Shown: positions 49,739 to 63,483, counted from the stretch's first letter. The stretch: DNA of 64,000 bases from Bacillus sp. NP157 (GCA_018889975.1 CP076546.1:868001-932000); one strand, 5' to 3'. Program-made: numbers and translations. Notes: generated by a model from the letters alone, not told the origin.

Positions 49739-49977
49739 AGCCCTCGGCGCCTACCCTCGAGGCGAGTTCGTGGCGGCGAGGGGGCCGGGCGGAAGAAGCC
49801 CGCAGGGGGCCGGCCACGACGGCCGGCCGTTTCTGCCGAGACAGGATGTCGAGTCAGAAACCTCCGCCCGGCACCCGGTGCGCGGCCATAGGCCAATAAG
49901 GAAACGGGCTGCGGAGCAGCCCCTCCCTGTCGCACGCCAGAACGCTGTCTGAGCAGCGAGGGTAGGCGCCGAGGGCT
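49739..49977 (-). repeat. Type B composite repeat, copy B2 (239 bp, inverted)
   Basis: Terminal repeats 49739-49759 and 49957-49977. On the minus strand the inner-arm stem reads GTTTCTG/CAGAAAC where B1 has GTTCTTG/CAAGAAC: two base pairs changed on both sides. The second hairpin is GGCC-TAT-GGCC (plus-strand 49884-49894). Same length as B1 and B3 despite these differences. Confidence 0.85.
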
Positions 49978-50017
49978 GGTCCTGCGACCAAGCCCGAGCG
50001 CCGCGCAGAGTCCGAGG

Positions 50018-50467
50018 TTACTGCACCCGCTGGACGTTGCCCTTTTCGTCGATGATCACGATGTCGCCCGTGCGGATCGCCGAGGCATCGGCCACGGTCA
50101 CGTTCGTATAGCCACCCGAACCCATCTTCACCCGCAGCGTATAGTTCTCACCGCCGCCGCCCTTGCCGATCGCGTTACCGGCAAAACCGCCGCCGACCGC
50201 ACCGGCCACCGTCGCCACCTTGCGGCCATTGCCGCGGCCCACCTGGTTACCCAGCACACCGCCGGCAATCGCACCGATCACCGCACCCGCCGTACCGTGG
50301 TCACGGCCCTGGGTCACGTTCGTCTCGATGCTCTGCACCACGCCACACTGGTCACAGCGCACGTAGATGCCATCCGGGCGGGTCATGGTCGCCGCAGCGG
50401 CCGGGAGGGCGAAGGCCGAAGCCAGCAGGGCGGCCATGGGAATGGCGAGGAACGACTTGGTATTCAT
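50018..50467 (-). CDS. Glycine-zipper 2TM-domain outer-membrane-type protein
   Basis: A 149-residue exported protein. Signal peptide about 1-26 (SFLAIPMAALLASAFALPAAAA); a pair CDQC near residue 38; then the glycine zipper GTAGAVIGAIAGGVLGNQVGRG...ATVAGAVGGGFAGNAIGKG (about 58-103), as in SlyB/Rickettsia 17-kDa type proteins that insert in or near the outer membrane. It lacks the lipobox Cys of true SlyB. Function is likely envelope-structural. Stand-alone gene, divergent from phr and adjacent to a repeat cluster. Confidence 0.8.
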   Translation of the reverse strand: MNTKSFLAIPMAALLASAFALPAAAATMTRPDGIYVRCDQCGVVQSIETNVTQGRDHGTAGAVIGAIAGGVLGNQVGRGNGRKVATVAGAVGGGFAGNAIGKGGGGENYTLRVKMGSGGYTNVTVADASAIRTGDIVIIDEKGNVQRVQ

Positions 50468-50586
50468 GGAATCTCCTATGGCGTGCGGCGGAGCAATGGG
50501 GCCGCGCGTAGTGACAGTCTAAGCATTCCATCTGAACGGAATTAGATCGGTATTCGCATTTCACGCACGGCGTGGATACTAGGTGC

Positions 50587-52026
50587 ATGACTACCGCCAT
50601 CCTCTGGTTCCGCCGCGACCTGCGTCTTGCAGATAATCCCGCCCTCGTGGCTGCCCTGGAGGCCCACGAGCGGGTCATCCCGCTGTATATCCACGCCCCG
50701 GACGAAGAGGGTGAGTGGGCGCCGGGGGCGGCTAGCCGGTGGTGGCTGCATCATTCGCTGGAGGCGTTGGATAAGCGCCTGGGGCGGCACAGGGGGCGGT
50801 TGCAGGTGGGGGTCGCGCGCGGGCGCGCTCCTACAGGGGAACAAGGCAGCCTTGCCGTCCTCAGGGCGGCGGTGGAGGCGACGGGGGCGGTGGCGGTTTA
50901 CTTCAACCTGCTTTACGACCCGCTGATCCGCAAGCGCGACGAGCAGGTGCGCAAGGGCCTGGAAGCCGACGGGATCGACGTCGCGTCGTACAACGGGTCG
51001 CTATGGTGCAACCCGTGGGAAATCGCCACGCAGGAAAACCAGCCGTATCGCGTGTTCACCCCGTTCTGGCGCAACCTGCGCACCCGGATCGACGACCAGG
51101 CGCCGTTGCCGGAGCCGGTGTCGCTGCCGCTGGAAAGCCTTCCGAGCAGCGCGACCATCGCCTCGCTCGACCTTCTGCCGAGCCTGGACTGGGCGAAGGG
51201 TTTCGACGAGTGGACCCCGGGCGAAGCCGGCGCGCACGAGATGGTCGACCTGTTCGCCGACGATGCCGCCAGCCACTACGTGGAAAGCCGCGACATCCCC
51301 TCGCGCCACGGCACCTCGCGGCTGTCGCCGCACCTGCATTTCGGCGAGATCTCGCCGCGCCAGGTCGCCGACCACCTGCATCGGCGTTTCGCCCGGCGCA
51401 AGAACGCCGCCGACATCGAACCCTACCTGCGCCAGCTTGGCTGGCGTGAGTTCGGCCACCACCTGCTCTGGCATTTCCCGGACACGCCGAAGAAGAACTT
51501 CAACAGGAAGTTCGACACCTTCCGCTGGGAGAAGCGCGACGCGCACGCGTTGCGTCGCTGGAAACAGGGCAAGACCGGCATCCCCATCGTCGATGCCGGC
51601 ATGCGCGAGCTGTGGGCGACCGGCTGGATGCACAACCGCGTGCGCATGCTGGTCGCCAGCCTGCTCACCAAGAACCTCCGCCAGCACTGGCTGCTGGGCG
51701 AGAAGTGGTTCTGGGACACCCTGGTCGACGCCGACCTGGCCAACAACGCGATGGGCTGGCAGTGGGTCGCCGGCAGCGGTGCCGATGCCGCGCCGTACTT
51801 CCGCATCTTCAACCCGGTCACCCAGTCGGAAAAATTCGATCCGCAGGGCGCGTACATCCGCCGCTGGGTACCTGAACTGAAAGACGCCCCGGGCCGCCTG
51901 GTCCACGCCCCGTGGGAAGATGCGGCCTTCCTGAAACGCTCCGGTTACCCAGCGCCCATCGTCGACCTGAAGGACAGCCGCGAGGACGCGCTCACGGCGT
52001 ACCAGGCGTCGAAGACGGCGACCTGA
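50587..52026 (+). CDS. phr: Deoxyribodipyrimidine photolyase with in-frame REP insertion
   Basis: A 479-residue photolyase that repairs UV-induced pyrimidine dimers with light, using FAD and an antenna. N-terminal antenna domain (ILWFRRDLRLADNPAL), C-terminal FAD domain with SRLSPHLHFGEISPRQV, the tryptophan-rich WHFPDTPKKNFNRKF region, and GIPIVDAGMRELWATGWMHNRVRM. The start is ATG 50587 rather than the in-frame ATG at 50572, because AGGTG lies 2-6 bases before 50587 and the family starts with M-x-x-x-I-L-W-F. Residues about 76-84 (VARGRAPTG) are encoded by a REP inserted in frame at 50813-50835. Convergent overlap of 35 bp with the antiporter gene. Confidence 0.92.
   Translation: MTTAILWFRRDLRLADNPALVAALEAHERVIPLYIHAPDEEGEWAPGAASRWWLHHSLEALDKRLGRHRGRLQVGVARGRAPTGEQGSLAVLRAAVEATGAVAVYFNLLYDPLIRKRDEQVRKGLEADGIDVASYNGSLWCNPWEIATQENQPYRVFTPFWRNLRTRIDDQAPLPEPVSLPLESLPSSATIASLDLLPSLDWAKGFDEWTPGEAGAHEMVDLFADDAASHYVESRDIPSRHGTSRLSPHLHFGEISPRQVADHLHRRFARRKNAADIEPYLRQLGWREFGHHLLWHFPDTPKKNFNRKFDTFRWEKRDAHALRRWKQGKTGIPIVDAGMRELWATGWMHNRVRMLVASLLTKNLRQHWLLGEKWFWDTLVDADLANNAMGWQWVAGSGADAAPYFRIFNPVTQSEKFDPQGAYIRRWVPELKDAPGRLVHAPWEDAAFLKRSGYPAPIVDLKDSREDALTAYQASKTAT
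50813..50835 (-). repeat. REP palindrome inside phr, copy 14 (inverted)
   Basis: An inverted REP read in frame within the photolyase antenna domain, giving V-A-R-G-R-A-P-T-G. The 23-bp REP plus flanking bases keep the frame, and the residues have no counterpart in ordinary photolyases at this turn. Confidence 0.85.
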
Positions 52027-53191
52027 GCAGCAGGGACAGGATCGGTGGCGTGACCATGGCGGTGAGCAAGGACATCGCCACGATCACCGCGTAGATCGTT
52101 TCGTCGAACACGCCGGCGGCGAGTCCCAGGCTGGCGATCACCACGCCGACCTCGCCGCGCGGGACCATGCCGAAGCCAACGATCAGCGCGCTACGCTGGC
52201 CGAGCTTGCCGGCACCGACGATCGCACCGAGGTAACCGCCCGCCAGCTTCGAGACGATGGCGATGACCGTCACCACGGCCAGCGTCAGCAAGGCGCTGCC
52301 GCTGCCCAGCGCGGCGAGGTTCACCTTCGCGCCGGTGACGACGAAGAAGAACGGGGTCAGGAAGGCGAGCAGGGGCGCCGTCTGTTCTTCCAGCTGATGG
52401 CGCTGCCGGGTTTCCGAGGCGATCATGCCGGCGAGGAAGGCACCGATGATCGCGGCCAGGTGGAAGCGCATCGACAGGTAGGCGAGGCCCAGGCACAGCG
52501 CGAGCACGATCGCCAGCGGCGACATCGGATGGCTCGGCTTGTCCAGCCAGCCCGAGCCGCGCCGCATCACCCGCGTGCCACCCCAGCCGATCACGGCGAC
52601 GAAACCCACCGCGCCGAGCAACGTGCCGAGCAGGCCGCCGACGTCCACGTCGCCACCACCCTGCAGCGATGAGACCACGCCGAGCAGCAACATGGCGAGG
52701 ATGTCGTCGATCACGGCGGCGCCGAGGATGATCCGCGCCTCGCGACGTTGCAGCACGCCCAGCTCCTGCAACACGCGGGCGGTGATGCCGGCCGAGGTGG
52801 CGACGAAGGCCGCGGCGACGAACATCGAGCGGATCCAGTCGAAGCCTGAGCCATGCGCCCACACCGCGCCGAGCGCGAAGGGGACGAGCACGCCGAGCAC
52901 GCCGACGAGGACCGCGCTGGTGCCGACCTTCTTCAGGTCGTCGAGTCGCGTTTCCAAACCCACTGAGAAAAGGAGCAGGATGACGCCGATTTCGGCGAGC
53001 ACATCCAGCGGCGTCCCGGTGGCGATATCGGGCAGCGCGACCCAGCCCAGCGCGCTCGGGCCGATCACGCAGCCGGCGGCGATTTCGCCGACGACAGCCG
53101 GTAATTTAAGCCGTTGCGCGAGTTCGCCACCGACCTGCGCGGCGACAAAAATGAGGAAAAGCGAAAGCAGGATGGCGGCGGAGTCGTGCAT
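51992..53191 (-). CDS. Cation:proton antiporter (CPA2 type)
   Basis: A 399-residue membrane protein with about twelve segments. Typical CPA2/Kef/NapA features: VVGEIAAGCVIGP, LAEIGVILLLFSVGLETRLDDL, AAFVATSAGITARVL, the ion-site pair in AAVIDDILAMLLLG (Asp-Asp, the CPA2 signature) and AAIIGAFLAGM. No C-terminal RCK/TrkA-N domain, so it is shorter than Kef potassium systems; it more likely exchanges Na+ or K+ for H+. Start ATG 53191. Its 3' end overlaps that of phr by 35 bp. Confidence 0.85.
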   Translation of the reverse strand: MHDSAAILLSLFLIFVAAQVGGELAQRLKLPAVVGEIAAGCVIGPSALGWVALPDIATGTPLDVLAEIGVILLLFSVGLETRLDDLKKVGTSAVLVGVLGVLVPFALGAVWAHGSGFDWIRSMFVAAAFVATSAGITARVLQELGVLQRREARIILGAAVIDDILAMLLLGVVSSLQGGGDVDVGGLLGTLLGAVGFVAVIGWGGTRVMRRGSGWLDKPSHPMSPLAIVLALCLGLAYLSMRFHLAAIIGAFLAGMIASETRQRHQLEEQTAPLLAFLTPFFFVVTGAKVNLAALGSGSALLTLAVVTVIAIVSKLAGGYLGAIVGAGKLGQRSALIVGFGMVPRGEVGVVIASLGLAAGVFDETIYAVIVAMSLLTAMVTPPILSLLLRSPSSTPGTP

Positions 53192-53247
53192 GGCGATCGT
53201 TCCTGATCAAAGCCGCGCAGGAGTGCACGGTGTCCCGAGCGTACCCG

Positions 53248-58168
<4,921 letters not shown>

Positions 58169-58173
58169 GCCCC

Positions 58174-58557
58174 ATGCTGACGTCGATCCACCACGTCGCG
58201 ATCATCTGCTCGGACTACCCGCGTTCGCGCGCGTTCTACACCGAGGTGCTCGGCCTGCGCATCGTCCACGAGGTGTACCGCGAGGCACGCGACTCGTGGA
58301 AGCTCGACCTCGAGGTCCGCCCCGGCGTGCAGATCGAGCTGTTCTCGTTCCCCTCGCCACCGCCCCGCGTGTCGCGCCCGGAGGCACAGGGCCTGCGCCA
58401 TATCGCGTTCGCGGTCGACGACCTCGATGCCGCCGTCGCACGGGTAAGCGGGCACGGCGTCTCCTGCGAACCGATCCGCGTCGACGAATACACCGGCAAG
58501 CGCTTCACCTTCTTCGCCGACCCCGACGACCAGCCGATCGAGCTCTACGAAACCTGA
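58174..58557 (+). CDS. VOC-family protein (YaeR/GloA2-like)
   Basis: A 127-residue vicinal-oxygen-chelate protein. It closely resembles E. coli YaeR: IHHVAIICSDYPRSRAFYTEVLGL, VYREARDSWKLDL, IELFSFPSPPPRVSRPEAQGLRHIAFAVDD and RFTFFADPDDQPIELYE. Metal-ligand positions His (HHVA), Glu (QIELF), His (GLRHIAF) and Glu (PIELYE) are present. Substrate unknown, despite the glyoxalase-like fold. Start ATG 58174, five bases after epmA, with no strong ribosome binding site. Confidence 0.88.
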   Translation: MLTSIHHVAIICSDYPRSRAFYTEVLGLRIVHEVYREARDSWKLDLEVRPGVQIELFSFPSPPPRVSRPEAQGLRHIAFAVDDLDAAVARVSGHGVSCEPIRVDEYTGKRFTFFADPDDQPIELYET

Positions 58558-58603
58558 CGCCACCACCCGGCCAACCGCGGCCACCTGACCAAACGCGGCC
58601 GGG

Positions 58604-59293
58604 TCAGAACTCCAGCTCTTGCGCGGCGCAGAGGTAGTCGACCATCGGCGCGAGGCGTTTGAAGTTGTCGACGATGAACGGCAGCAGCTCGGTGGAGCAC
58701 GCCATCGCTTCGTCGAAATCCCGCCCGGCGGCGTAGTTCTTCCGCTTCAGGTCTTCGATCAGCTCGTGGTTCGGATCGTAGCCACGCGGCGGCCGGACGA
58801 GGCTTTCGCCCCACCAGCCAAAGCGTTCCTGGAAGGCCTTCGTATGCGTCGCGCGCTTCCACGCATCCGGGTTATCCGACAGGAACTCGCGCAGCTTCTT
58901 CAGCACCGGCGGTTCCGGGTGCCACATGCCGCCGCCGACGAAGCAACCTTCGGGCTGGATGTGCAGGTAGAAGCCGGGCGCCTGGATCTCGTGGCGGCGC
59001 TCATGGAAGAAGCGCGAGCCCTGCCAGTTCTTGTACGGCTGCTTGTCGTTGGCGAAGCGCGTATCGCGGTGCAGCCGATAGAGCGAGCCACCGACCTTGC
59101 GCGGGTCGGCGCGGTAGTGCGGGCTGATCTTCGCCAGCGGCGCCTGCAAGTCGGTGATCAGCGCGATGAACGGATCGCGCACGTGGCGTTCGTAGTCGGC
59201 CTTGTGATCGTGGAACCACTCGCGGTTGTTGTTGCGCGCGAGCGACTTGAAGAACTTGAAGGTAGCGGGCGAAAAGTAGGCGGTGTGCGGCAT
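58604..59293 (-). CDS. DUF2461-family protein
   Basis: A 229-residue cytosolic protein of the DUF2461/TIGR02453 group: YFSPATFKFFKSLARNNNREWFHDHKADYER at the start, LYRLHRDTRFANDKQPYKNW in the middle (family core) and FYLHIQPEGCFVGGGMW. Function unknown. The start is ATG 59293 rather than 59323, because the latter would overlap the sbcB end and the family begins near the FSP motif. Eight bases downstream of sbcB on the same strand. Confidence 0.85.
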   Translation of the reverse strand: MPHTAYFSPATFKFFKSLARNNNREWFHDHKADYERHVRDPFIALITDLQAPLAKISPHYRADPRKVGGSLYRLHRDTRFANDKQPYKNWQGSRFFHERRHEIQAPGFYLHIQPEGCFVGGGMWHPEPPVLKKLREFLSDNPDAWKRATHTKAFQERFGWWGESLVRPPRGYDPNHELIEDLKRKNYAAGRDFDEAMACSTELLPFIVDNFKRLAPMVDYLCAAQELEF

Positions 59294-59301
59294 CGTTGGG
59301 C

Positions 59302-60726
59302 TCAGAGCAGGGTTTCGCCCCACGCATCCAGCTGGTCGAGCAGGGCGAGCGGGGCATCGGGCATGAGGCGCAGGGCGGCCAGTTCGGTGCGGTAATCGGC
59401 GAGGGTCAGGGTGGTCAGCGGGCCCTGCCGGGTCAGGCGGTCGACCCGGAACGCTTCCCAGCGCGCGTGTTCGTCCACGCTCAGGGTGTCCGGCCAGTTG
59501 CGCGCGCGATAGCGGAACAACAGCTCCGCGTAACGCGGGTCGCGGAAGGTGAAGCGGCCGCTACCCAGCTGTCCGGGTGGGGTCGCGCGGACCTCGGCCA
59601 GCAGGCGGCGGTCGGCGTCGGGCAGGAAGCCACCGTACAGGGCCAGCTCCGGGTCCTCGGCGGGCGGCATGCCGGCGGCCTGGCCGTAGATCCGGCGCAG
59701 CTTCTCGGCCAGCCCCGGCGCGTCGCGCAGCGCGGCCAGGTGTCTGTCGACGAGGGCCATGTCCAGGCCCAGCCGCGCGTGGTCGGCGCCCTTCAGCACG
59801 GACAGCGGGGCCAGCGCCGGCGCGTGGTTGGCGCGCACGGTGCGCAGCGCGATCCGCTCCACGCCCTCGGGCAGGTCGGCGCGCGAGGTGAAGACACGGT
59901 CGGCCACGTCCTCGTCGGCCAGGCTCAGCAGGTCGGTCGGGTCGGCGGTGAGGTCGTACACGATGATCTCGCCCTGCCGGGTCGGATGCGCCGACAACGG
60001 CACGATCACGGTGAGGCACTGCCGGCTGGCTGGGTAACGCGACGAGACGTGCACCACCGGCGTCATCGCCGCCACGTCGAGCAGTTCGAACACGCGCTGC
60101 TTGCGGCGCAGGGCGAAATACCAGTCCCACAGCTTCGGCTGGTGGGTGCGGATCAGCCGGGCCAGCCCGATCAGCGCCTCCACGTCGGACAACGCGTCGT
60201 GCGCGCGGTCCTGCTTCAGGTGATTGGCCCTGGCCAGGTGCTCGAGCTTGAAGCTCGGCGTGCCGTCCTCGCGGGTCGGCCAGGCGATGCCCTCCGGGCG
60301 AAGGGCCTGGCACAGCCGGACCAGGTCGATCAGGTCCCAGCGCGAATTGCCGTTTTCCCACTCGCGGCCGTAGGGCTCGTAGAAATTGCGGTACAGCAGG
60401 TGCCGGGTGAACTCGTCGTCGAAGCGCAGCGAGTTGTAGCCGACCCCGCAGGTGCCCGGCAGGCCGAGCTGCTCGTGCACCACCGCGGCAAATTCTGCCT
60501 CGGACAGGCCTTCACGTTCGGTCAGCTGCGGGGCGATCCCGGTGATCAGGCAGGCGGCCGGCTGCGGGGGCATGTCCCGCGGCGGCTTGCAGTAGACCAT
60601 CACCGGCTCGCCGACGATCTCCAGGTTGGCATCGGTGCGGATGCCTGCGAACTGGCTGGGGCGGTCCCTGCGCGGGTCGGCCCCGAAGGTTTCGTAGTCG
60701 TGCCAGAAAAAGGTCGGTTCGGCCAT
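59302..60726 (-). CDS. sbcB: Exodeoxyribonuclease I
   Basis: A 474-residue 3'-5' single-strand DNA exonuclease. DEDDh exonuclease domain (about 1-190): [13 protein letters not shown] (first acidic pair), [11 protein letters not shown], and [16 protein letters not shown] (His and Asp). Then the SH3-like and C-terminal helical domains, with [18 protein letters not shown]. Length matches E. coli SbcB (475). Divergent from orn, itself a DEDD nuclease, with 62 bp between the starts. Confidence 0.95.
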   Translation of the reverse strand: MAEPTFFWHDYETFGADPRRDRPSQFAGIRTDANLEIVGEPVMVYCKPPRDMPPQPAACLITGIAPQLTEREGLSEAEFAAVVHEQLGLPGTCGVGYNSLRFDDEFTRHLLYRNFYEPYGREWENGNSRWDLIDLVRLCQALRPEGIAWPTREDGTPSFKLEHLARANHLKQDRAHDALSDVEALIGLARLIRTHQPKLWDWYFALRRKQRVFELLDVAAMTPVVHVSSRYPASRQCLTVIVPLSAHPTRQGEIIVYDLTADPTDLLSLADEDVADRVFTSRADLPEGVERIALRTVRANHAPALAPLSVLKGADHARLGLDMALVDRHLAALRDAPGLAEKLRRIYGQAAGMPPAEDPELALYGGFLPDADRRLLAEVRATPPGQLGSGRFTFRDPRYAELLFRYRARNWPDTLSVDEHARWEAFRVDRLTRQGPLTTLTLADYRTELAALRLMPDAPLALLDQLDAWGETLL

Positions 60727-60788
60727 CTGGCCATGATCGCATGCAGGGGGAGGGCGAGGTAGACTGCCCGGTACTCAAAGGAATCCCC

Positions 60789-61355
60789 ATGACGCGAGCG
60801 CACGACGATAACCTCATCTGGATCGATCTCGAGATGACCGGGCTGGACACGGACAACGACTCCATCCTGGAGATCGCCACGATCGTGACGGACAAGGATC
60901 TGAACGTGCTCGCCGAGGGTCCGGTCTTCGCCATCAGCCACGCCGACGCCCGCCTGCAACAGATGGACGCCTGGAACCGCAACCAACATGGCCGCTCCGG
61001 CCTCTGGCAGCGCGTGGTGGAATCGGACGACAGCGTTGAGCTCGCCGAGCAGTCCACCATCGACTTCCTCGCGCACTGGGTGCACCCGGGCAAGTCGCCG
61101 ATGTGCGGTAACTCGATCTGCCAGGACCGTCGCTTCCTGCATCGCGAGATGCCGAAGCTGGAACGCTTCTTCCATTACCGCAACCTCGACGTGTCCACGC
61201 TGAAGGAACTCTCGCGCCGCTGGTCGCCGGATATCGCGCGCGGTTTCTCGAAGGACTCGGCGCACACCGCGCTGTCCGACATCCGCGATTCGATCGACGA
61301 GCTGCGTTACTACCGTCGCTTCATGGGCCCGATGGCCGGCACGATCCCGGGCTGA
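60789..61355 (+). CDS. orn: Oligoribonuclease
   Basis: A 188-residue 3'-5' exonuclease that degrades RNA dinucleotides, including pGpG from cyclic di-GMP turnover. DEDD motifs: [38 protein letters not shown] and [18 protein letters not shown]. The start is ATG 60789 with AAGGA about seven bases upstream; an earlier in-frame ATG at 60741 lies in the sbcB promoter region. folP follows 4 bases downstream. Confidence 0.96.
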   Translation: MTRAHDDNLIWIDLEMTGLDTDNDSILEIATIVTDKDLNVLAEGPVFAISHADARLQQMDAWNRNQHGRSGLWQRVVESDDSVELAEQSTIDFLAHWVHPGKSPMCGNSICQDRRFLHREMPKLERFFHYRNLDVSTLKELSRRWSPDIARGFSKDSAHTALSDIRDSIDELRYYRRFMGPMAGTIPG

Positions 61356-61359
61356 GCCG

Positions 61360-62265
61360 ATGAGCTTCGATCCCTTCGCCATCTCGCTGGATTGCAACGG
61401 CCGCGCCCTGGTCCTAGACCGCCCGCGCGTGGCTGGCATCGTCAACGTCACCCCGGATTCGTTCTCCGACGGCGGCCAGCACGCGTCGCTGGAAGCGGCC
61501 TATGCGCATGCGATGCGGCTGGCGGAGGAGGGCGCGGACATGCTCGACGTCGGCGGCGAATCGACCCGCCCCGGCGCGGACGATGTGTCGGCGGAGCAGG
61601 AGATCCGCCGCGTGGTGCCGTTGATCGAGCGTCTTGCGGCGGCGACCACGCTGCCGATCTCGGTGGATACCTCGAAGCCGGAAGTGATGCGTGCGGCCGT
61701 GGCCGCGGGCGCCGGCATGATCAACGATGTGTTCGCGCTGCGCCGCGACGGTGCGCTGGACGCGGCGGCGGAGTTGCGCGTGCCGGTCTGCCTGATGCAT
61801 ATGCAGGGCGAGCCGCGTGTCATGCAGGACGATCCGAGCTATGACGACGTGGTGGGCGAGGTGCATCGGTTCCTGACCGATCGCCTGTTTGCCTGTGAGT
61901 TGTCCGGCATCGATCGGCGCAAGGTGTTGGTCGACCCGGGTTTCGGCTTCGGCAAGAACCTGGAGCACAACCTGGCGTTGCTGCGTGCGACGGCGCGCTT
62001 CGCGGAGCTTGGCGCGGGTGTTTACATCGGCCTGTCGCGGAAGAGCATGATCGGCCAGCTGACCGGTCGCACGGAGCCGGCGGCCCGCGGTGCGGGTTCG
62101 GCGGCGGCGGCGTTGATCGCGGTGCAGCGTGGCGCGGTGATCGTGCGTGTGCACGACGTGGCGATGACCGTGGACACTCTGGCGGTCTGGCAGGCCGTGA
62201 AGTCCGGCGACTCGGCCCCCCGCATCGACAAGCCCGCCACCCCCCGCTGGCCCGACGACGAATAG
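61360..62265 (+). CDS. folP: Dihydropteroate synthase
   Basis: A 301-residue folate-pathway enzyme joining 6-hydroxymethyl-7,8-dihydropterin pyrophosphate and p-aminobenzoate; the sulfonamide target. GIVNVTPDSFSDGGQ at about 28-42 and DVGGESTRPGAD at about 62-73 bind the pterin substrate; VCLMHMQGEPRVMQ, DPGFGFGKNLEHNL and GLSRKSMIG follow in the standard order. About 20 residues of C-terminal tail. Normally followed by glmM, as in E. coli; here 1.3 kb of repeats separates the two. Confidence 0.96.
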   Translation: MSFDPFAISLDCNGRALVLDRPRVAGIVNVTPDSFSDGGQHASLEAAYAHAMRLAEEGADMLDVGGESTRPGADDVSAEQEIRRVVPLIERLAAATTLPISVDTSKPEVMRAAVAAGAGMINDVFALRRDGALDAAAELRVPVCLMHMQGEPRVMQDDPSYDDVVGEVHRFLTDRLFACELSGIDRRKVLVDPGFGFGKNLEHNLALLRATARFAELGAGVYIGLSRKSMIGQLTGRTEPAARGAGSAAAALIAVQRGAVIVRVHDVAMTVDTLAVWQAVKSGDSAPRIDKPATPRWPDDE

Positions 62266-62273
62266 CCCGGCCC

Positions 62274-62296
62274 TGTAGGAGCGCGCCTGCGCGCGA
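62274..62296 (+). repeat. REP palindrome, copy 15
   Basis: Forward REP immediately after folP, left of composite repeat A4, in the same place as copy 1 relative to A1. Confidence 0.85.
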
Positions 62297-62333
62297 TGGC
62301 CGTCCGCGCGGCGCTCGGGCTCGGTCGCAGGAC

Positions 62334-62471
62334 AGCCCTCGGTGCCTACCCTCGCTGCTCAGACAGGTCCTCCGCGCTCGATAAGGATGGCCGCAGCCGC
62401 GGCCCATGTATTTATTGCCCTACGGGCGCTCGCTTGTGCGGAACTCGCCTCGAGGGTAGGCACCGAGGGCT
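62334..62471 (+). repeat. Type A composite repeat, copy A4 (138 bp)
   Basis: Terminal repeats 62334-62354 and 62451-62471. Second hairpin GCCC-TAC-GGGC (62417-62427) as in A1. The surrounding 310 bp, including both REPs and spacers, is a near-copy of the block at 68-377, so the composite has been duplicated as a whole. Confidence 0.85.
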
Positions 62472-62540
62472 CTCTTCATCCGTGTCGTGAGCTGGGTGGG
62501 ACAGCAGTGGCAACGGCATCCCCCACGCAGCTTCAGCTCG

Positions 62541-62563
62541 TGTAGGAGCGCGCCTGCGCGCGA
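62541..62563 (+). repeat. REP palindrome, copy 16
   Basis: Forward REP 69 bp right of composite repeat A4; followed by AAAGCCGACGAAGCGG as at copies 2 and 5. Confidence 0.85.
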
Positions 62564-62657
62564 AAAGCCGACGAAGCGGCGTAGTCGGGATACTTCCACC
62601 ATCGCGCCCGGCAGCCCGGCAGCCCGGCAGCCCTCAGCACACATCGACCCAGTTTGC

Positions 62658-62765
62658 TCACACAACCCGTGACTTGCGGATGGCCGCGGTAGGCAGCACG
62701 CGATGCACACGCACGTCAGGCGCGTGCCACGTGATGATCGCGAGCTCCGAATAGAGGATCGGCAC
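62658..62765 (-). pseudogene. Truncated toxin-like remnant downstream of the antitoxin
   Basis: A 35-codon frame from GTG 62765 to TGA 62658, starting three bases after the antitoxin-like gene. M-P-I-L-Y-S-E-L-A-I resembles the first strand of RelE/ParE toxins, but the frame then diverges and ends far short of the usual 90-100 residues. Best read as the remains of a toxin gene. Similarity is weak. Confidence 0.3.
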
Positions 62766-62767
62766 GG

Positions 62768-62917
62768 TCAGGCCTTCCTGGCGTCTGCTTCAAGCTCAGC
62801 CCAGGTGTCGTCATGGTCTTTCCAGTTGGAACGGCCCTCGGCTTCGTCCTGAAAGGCCTCTTGGACGCGCGACCGGAACCATTCGTCGTATTCCAACACG
62901 TTGATACCAAGTGACAT
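62768..62917 (-). CDS. Small StbD-like antitoxin candidate
   Basis: A 49-residue frame from ATG 62917 to TGA 62768. The stretch L-E-Y-D-E-W-F-R-S-R-V-Q-E-A-F-Q-D-E-A resembles the Y-x-x-WFR-x-x-V-x-x-A-L-D-D pattern of StbD/stability-determinant antitoxins that partner RelE/ParE toxins, and the acidic, Lys-Ala-terminated tail fits. It is shorter at the N-terminus than full StbD (about 70-80 residues), so it may itself be truncated. The toxin reading frame after it is broken. No strong ribosome binding site. Confidence 0.45.
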   Translation of the reverse strand: MSLGINVLEYDEWFRSRVQEAFQDEAEGRSNWKDHDDTWAELEADARKA

Positions 62918-63015
62918 TCATTGGGCCTCTGGGCAGTGCCAACCCATTGAGCCACGTAAGCAAATCCGGATCTGTCGGCCCCCACCAGTCATCCACGTCA
63001 TCCAACCCCCATCCG

Positions 63016-63038
63016 TGTAGGAGCGCGCCTGCGCGCGA
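63016..63038 (+). repeat. REP palindrome, copy 17
   Basis: Forward REP about 100 bp upstream of the antitoxin-like gene; it may have interrupted the gene that once lay there. Confidence 0.85.
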
Positions 63039-63153
63039 TTGGCGTGGCTGGGCATTGGCGATAACCAAGGCCCAGGGAATCGTTTCGATCTGATTTAGGC
63101 GCGATCATTCGGGGCGGTCACACAGGTTTCTGCATCGCCGCGTTGTCGGCAAA

Positions 63154-63176
63154 TCGCGCGCAGGCGCGCTCCTACG
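63154..63176 (-). repeat. REP palindrome, copy 18 (inverted)
   Basis: Inverted REP 68 bp beyond the right end of inverted composite repeat B3; last base of the foot changed to G. Confidence 0.8.
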
Positions 63177-63244
63177 GGAGCCGACGCGGCGTCGGGATGC
63201 CCGCGGCGCGGCCGTCCCAGCCAGCTCGCGACACGGTTAAAGAC

Positions 63245-63483
63245 AGCCCTCGGTGCCTACCCTCGAGGCGAGTTCGTGGCGGCGAGGGGGCCGGGCGGAA
63301 GAAGCCCGAAGGGGGCCGGCCACGATGGCCGGCCGTTCTTGTTGAGGCAGGATGCCGAATCAAGAACCTCCGCCCGGCACCCGGTGCGCGGCCGCAGGCC
63401 AATAAGTAGATGGGCTGCGGAGCAGCCCCTCCCTGTCGCACGCCAGAACGCTGTCTGAGCAGCGAGGGTAGGCACCGAGGGCT
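63245..63483 (-). repeat. Type B composite repeat, copy B3 (239 bp, inverted)
   Basis: Terminal repeats 63245-63265 and 63463-63483. Second hairpin GGCC-TGC-GGCC on the minus strand (plus 63390-63400). Terminal repeats use the T/A version (GGTGCCTACC/GGTAGGCACC), whereas B1 and B2 use GGCGCCTACC/GGTAGGCGCC: again both ends differ together. It is the element nearest to glmM. Confidence 0.85.

Larger units (their letters stand above)
49191..50017. other. Repeat cluster between ihfB and the glycine-zipper gene
   Basis: 827 bases with no credible gene. Contents: a doubled copy of the conserved left flank (GCGGCGCTCGGGCGTGGTCG at about 49217-49236 and again near 49248), composite repeat A3 (49274-49412), REP (49481-49503), a unique stretch 49504-49687, an inverted REP (49688-49710), and inverted composite repeat B2 (49739-49977). 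Confidence 0.75.

Noticed and set aside
62811-63068. Minus-strand frame containing DDVDDWWGPTDPDLLTWLNG
   Set aside because: It starts inside a REP, runs out of frame over the antitoxin-like gene and has no ribosome binding site; at most a remnant of a gene cut by the REP.
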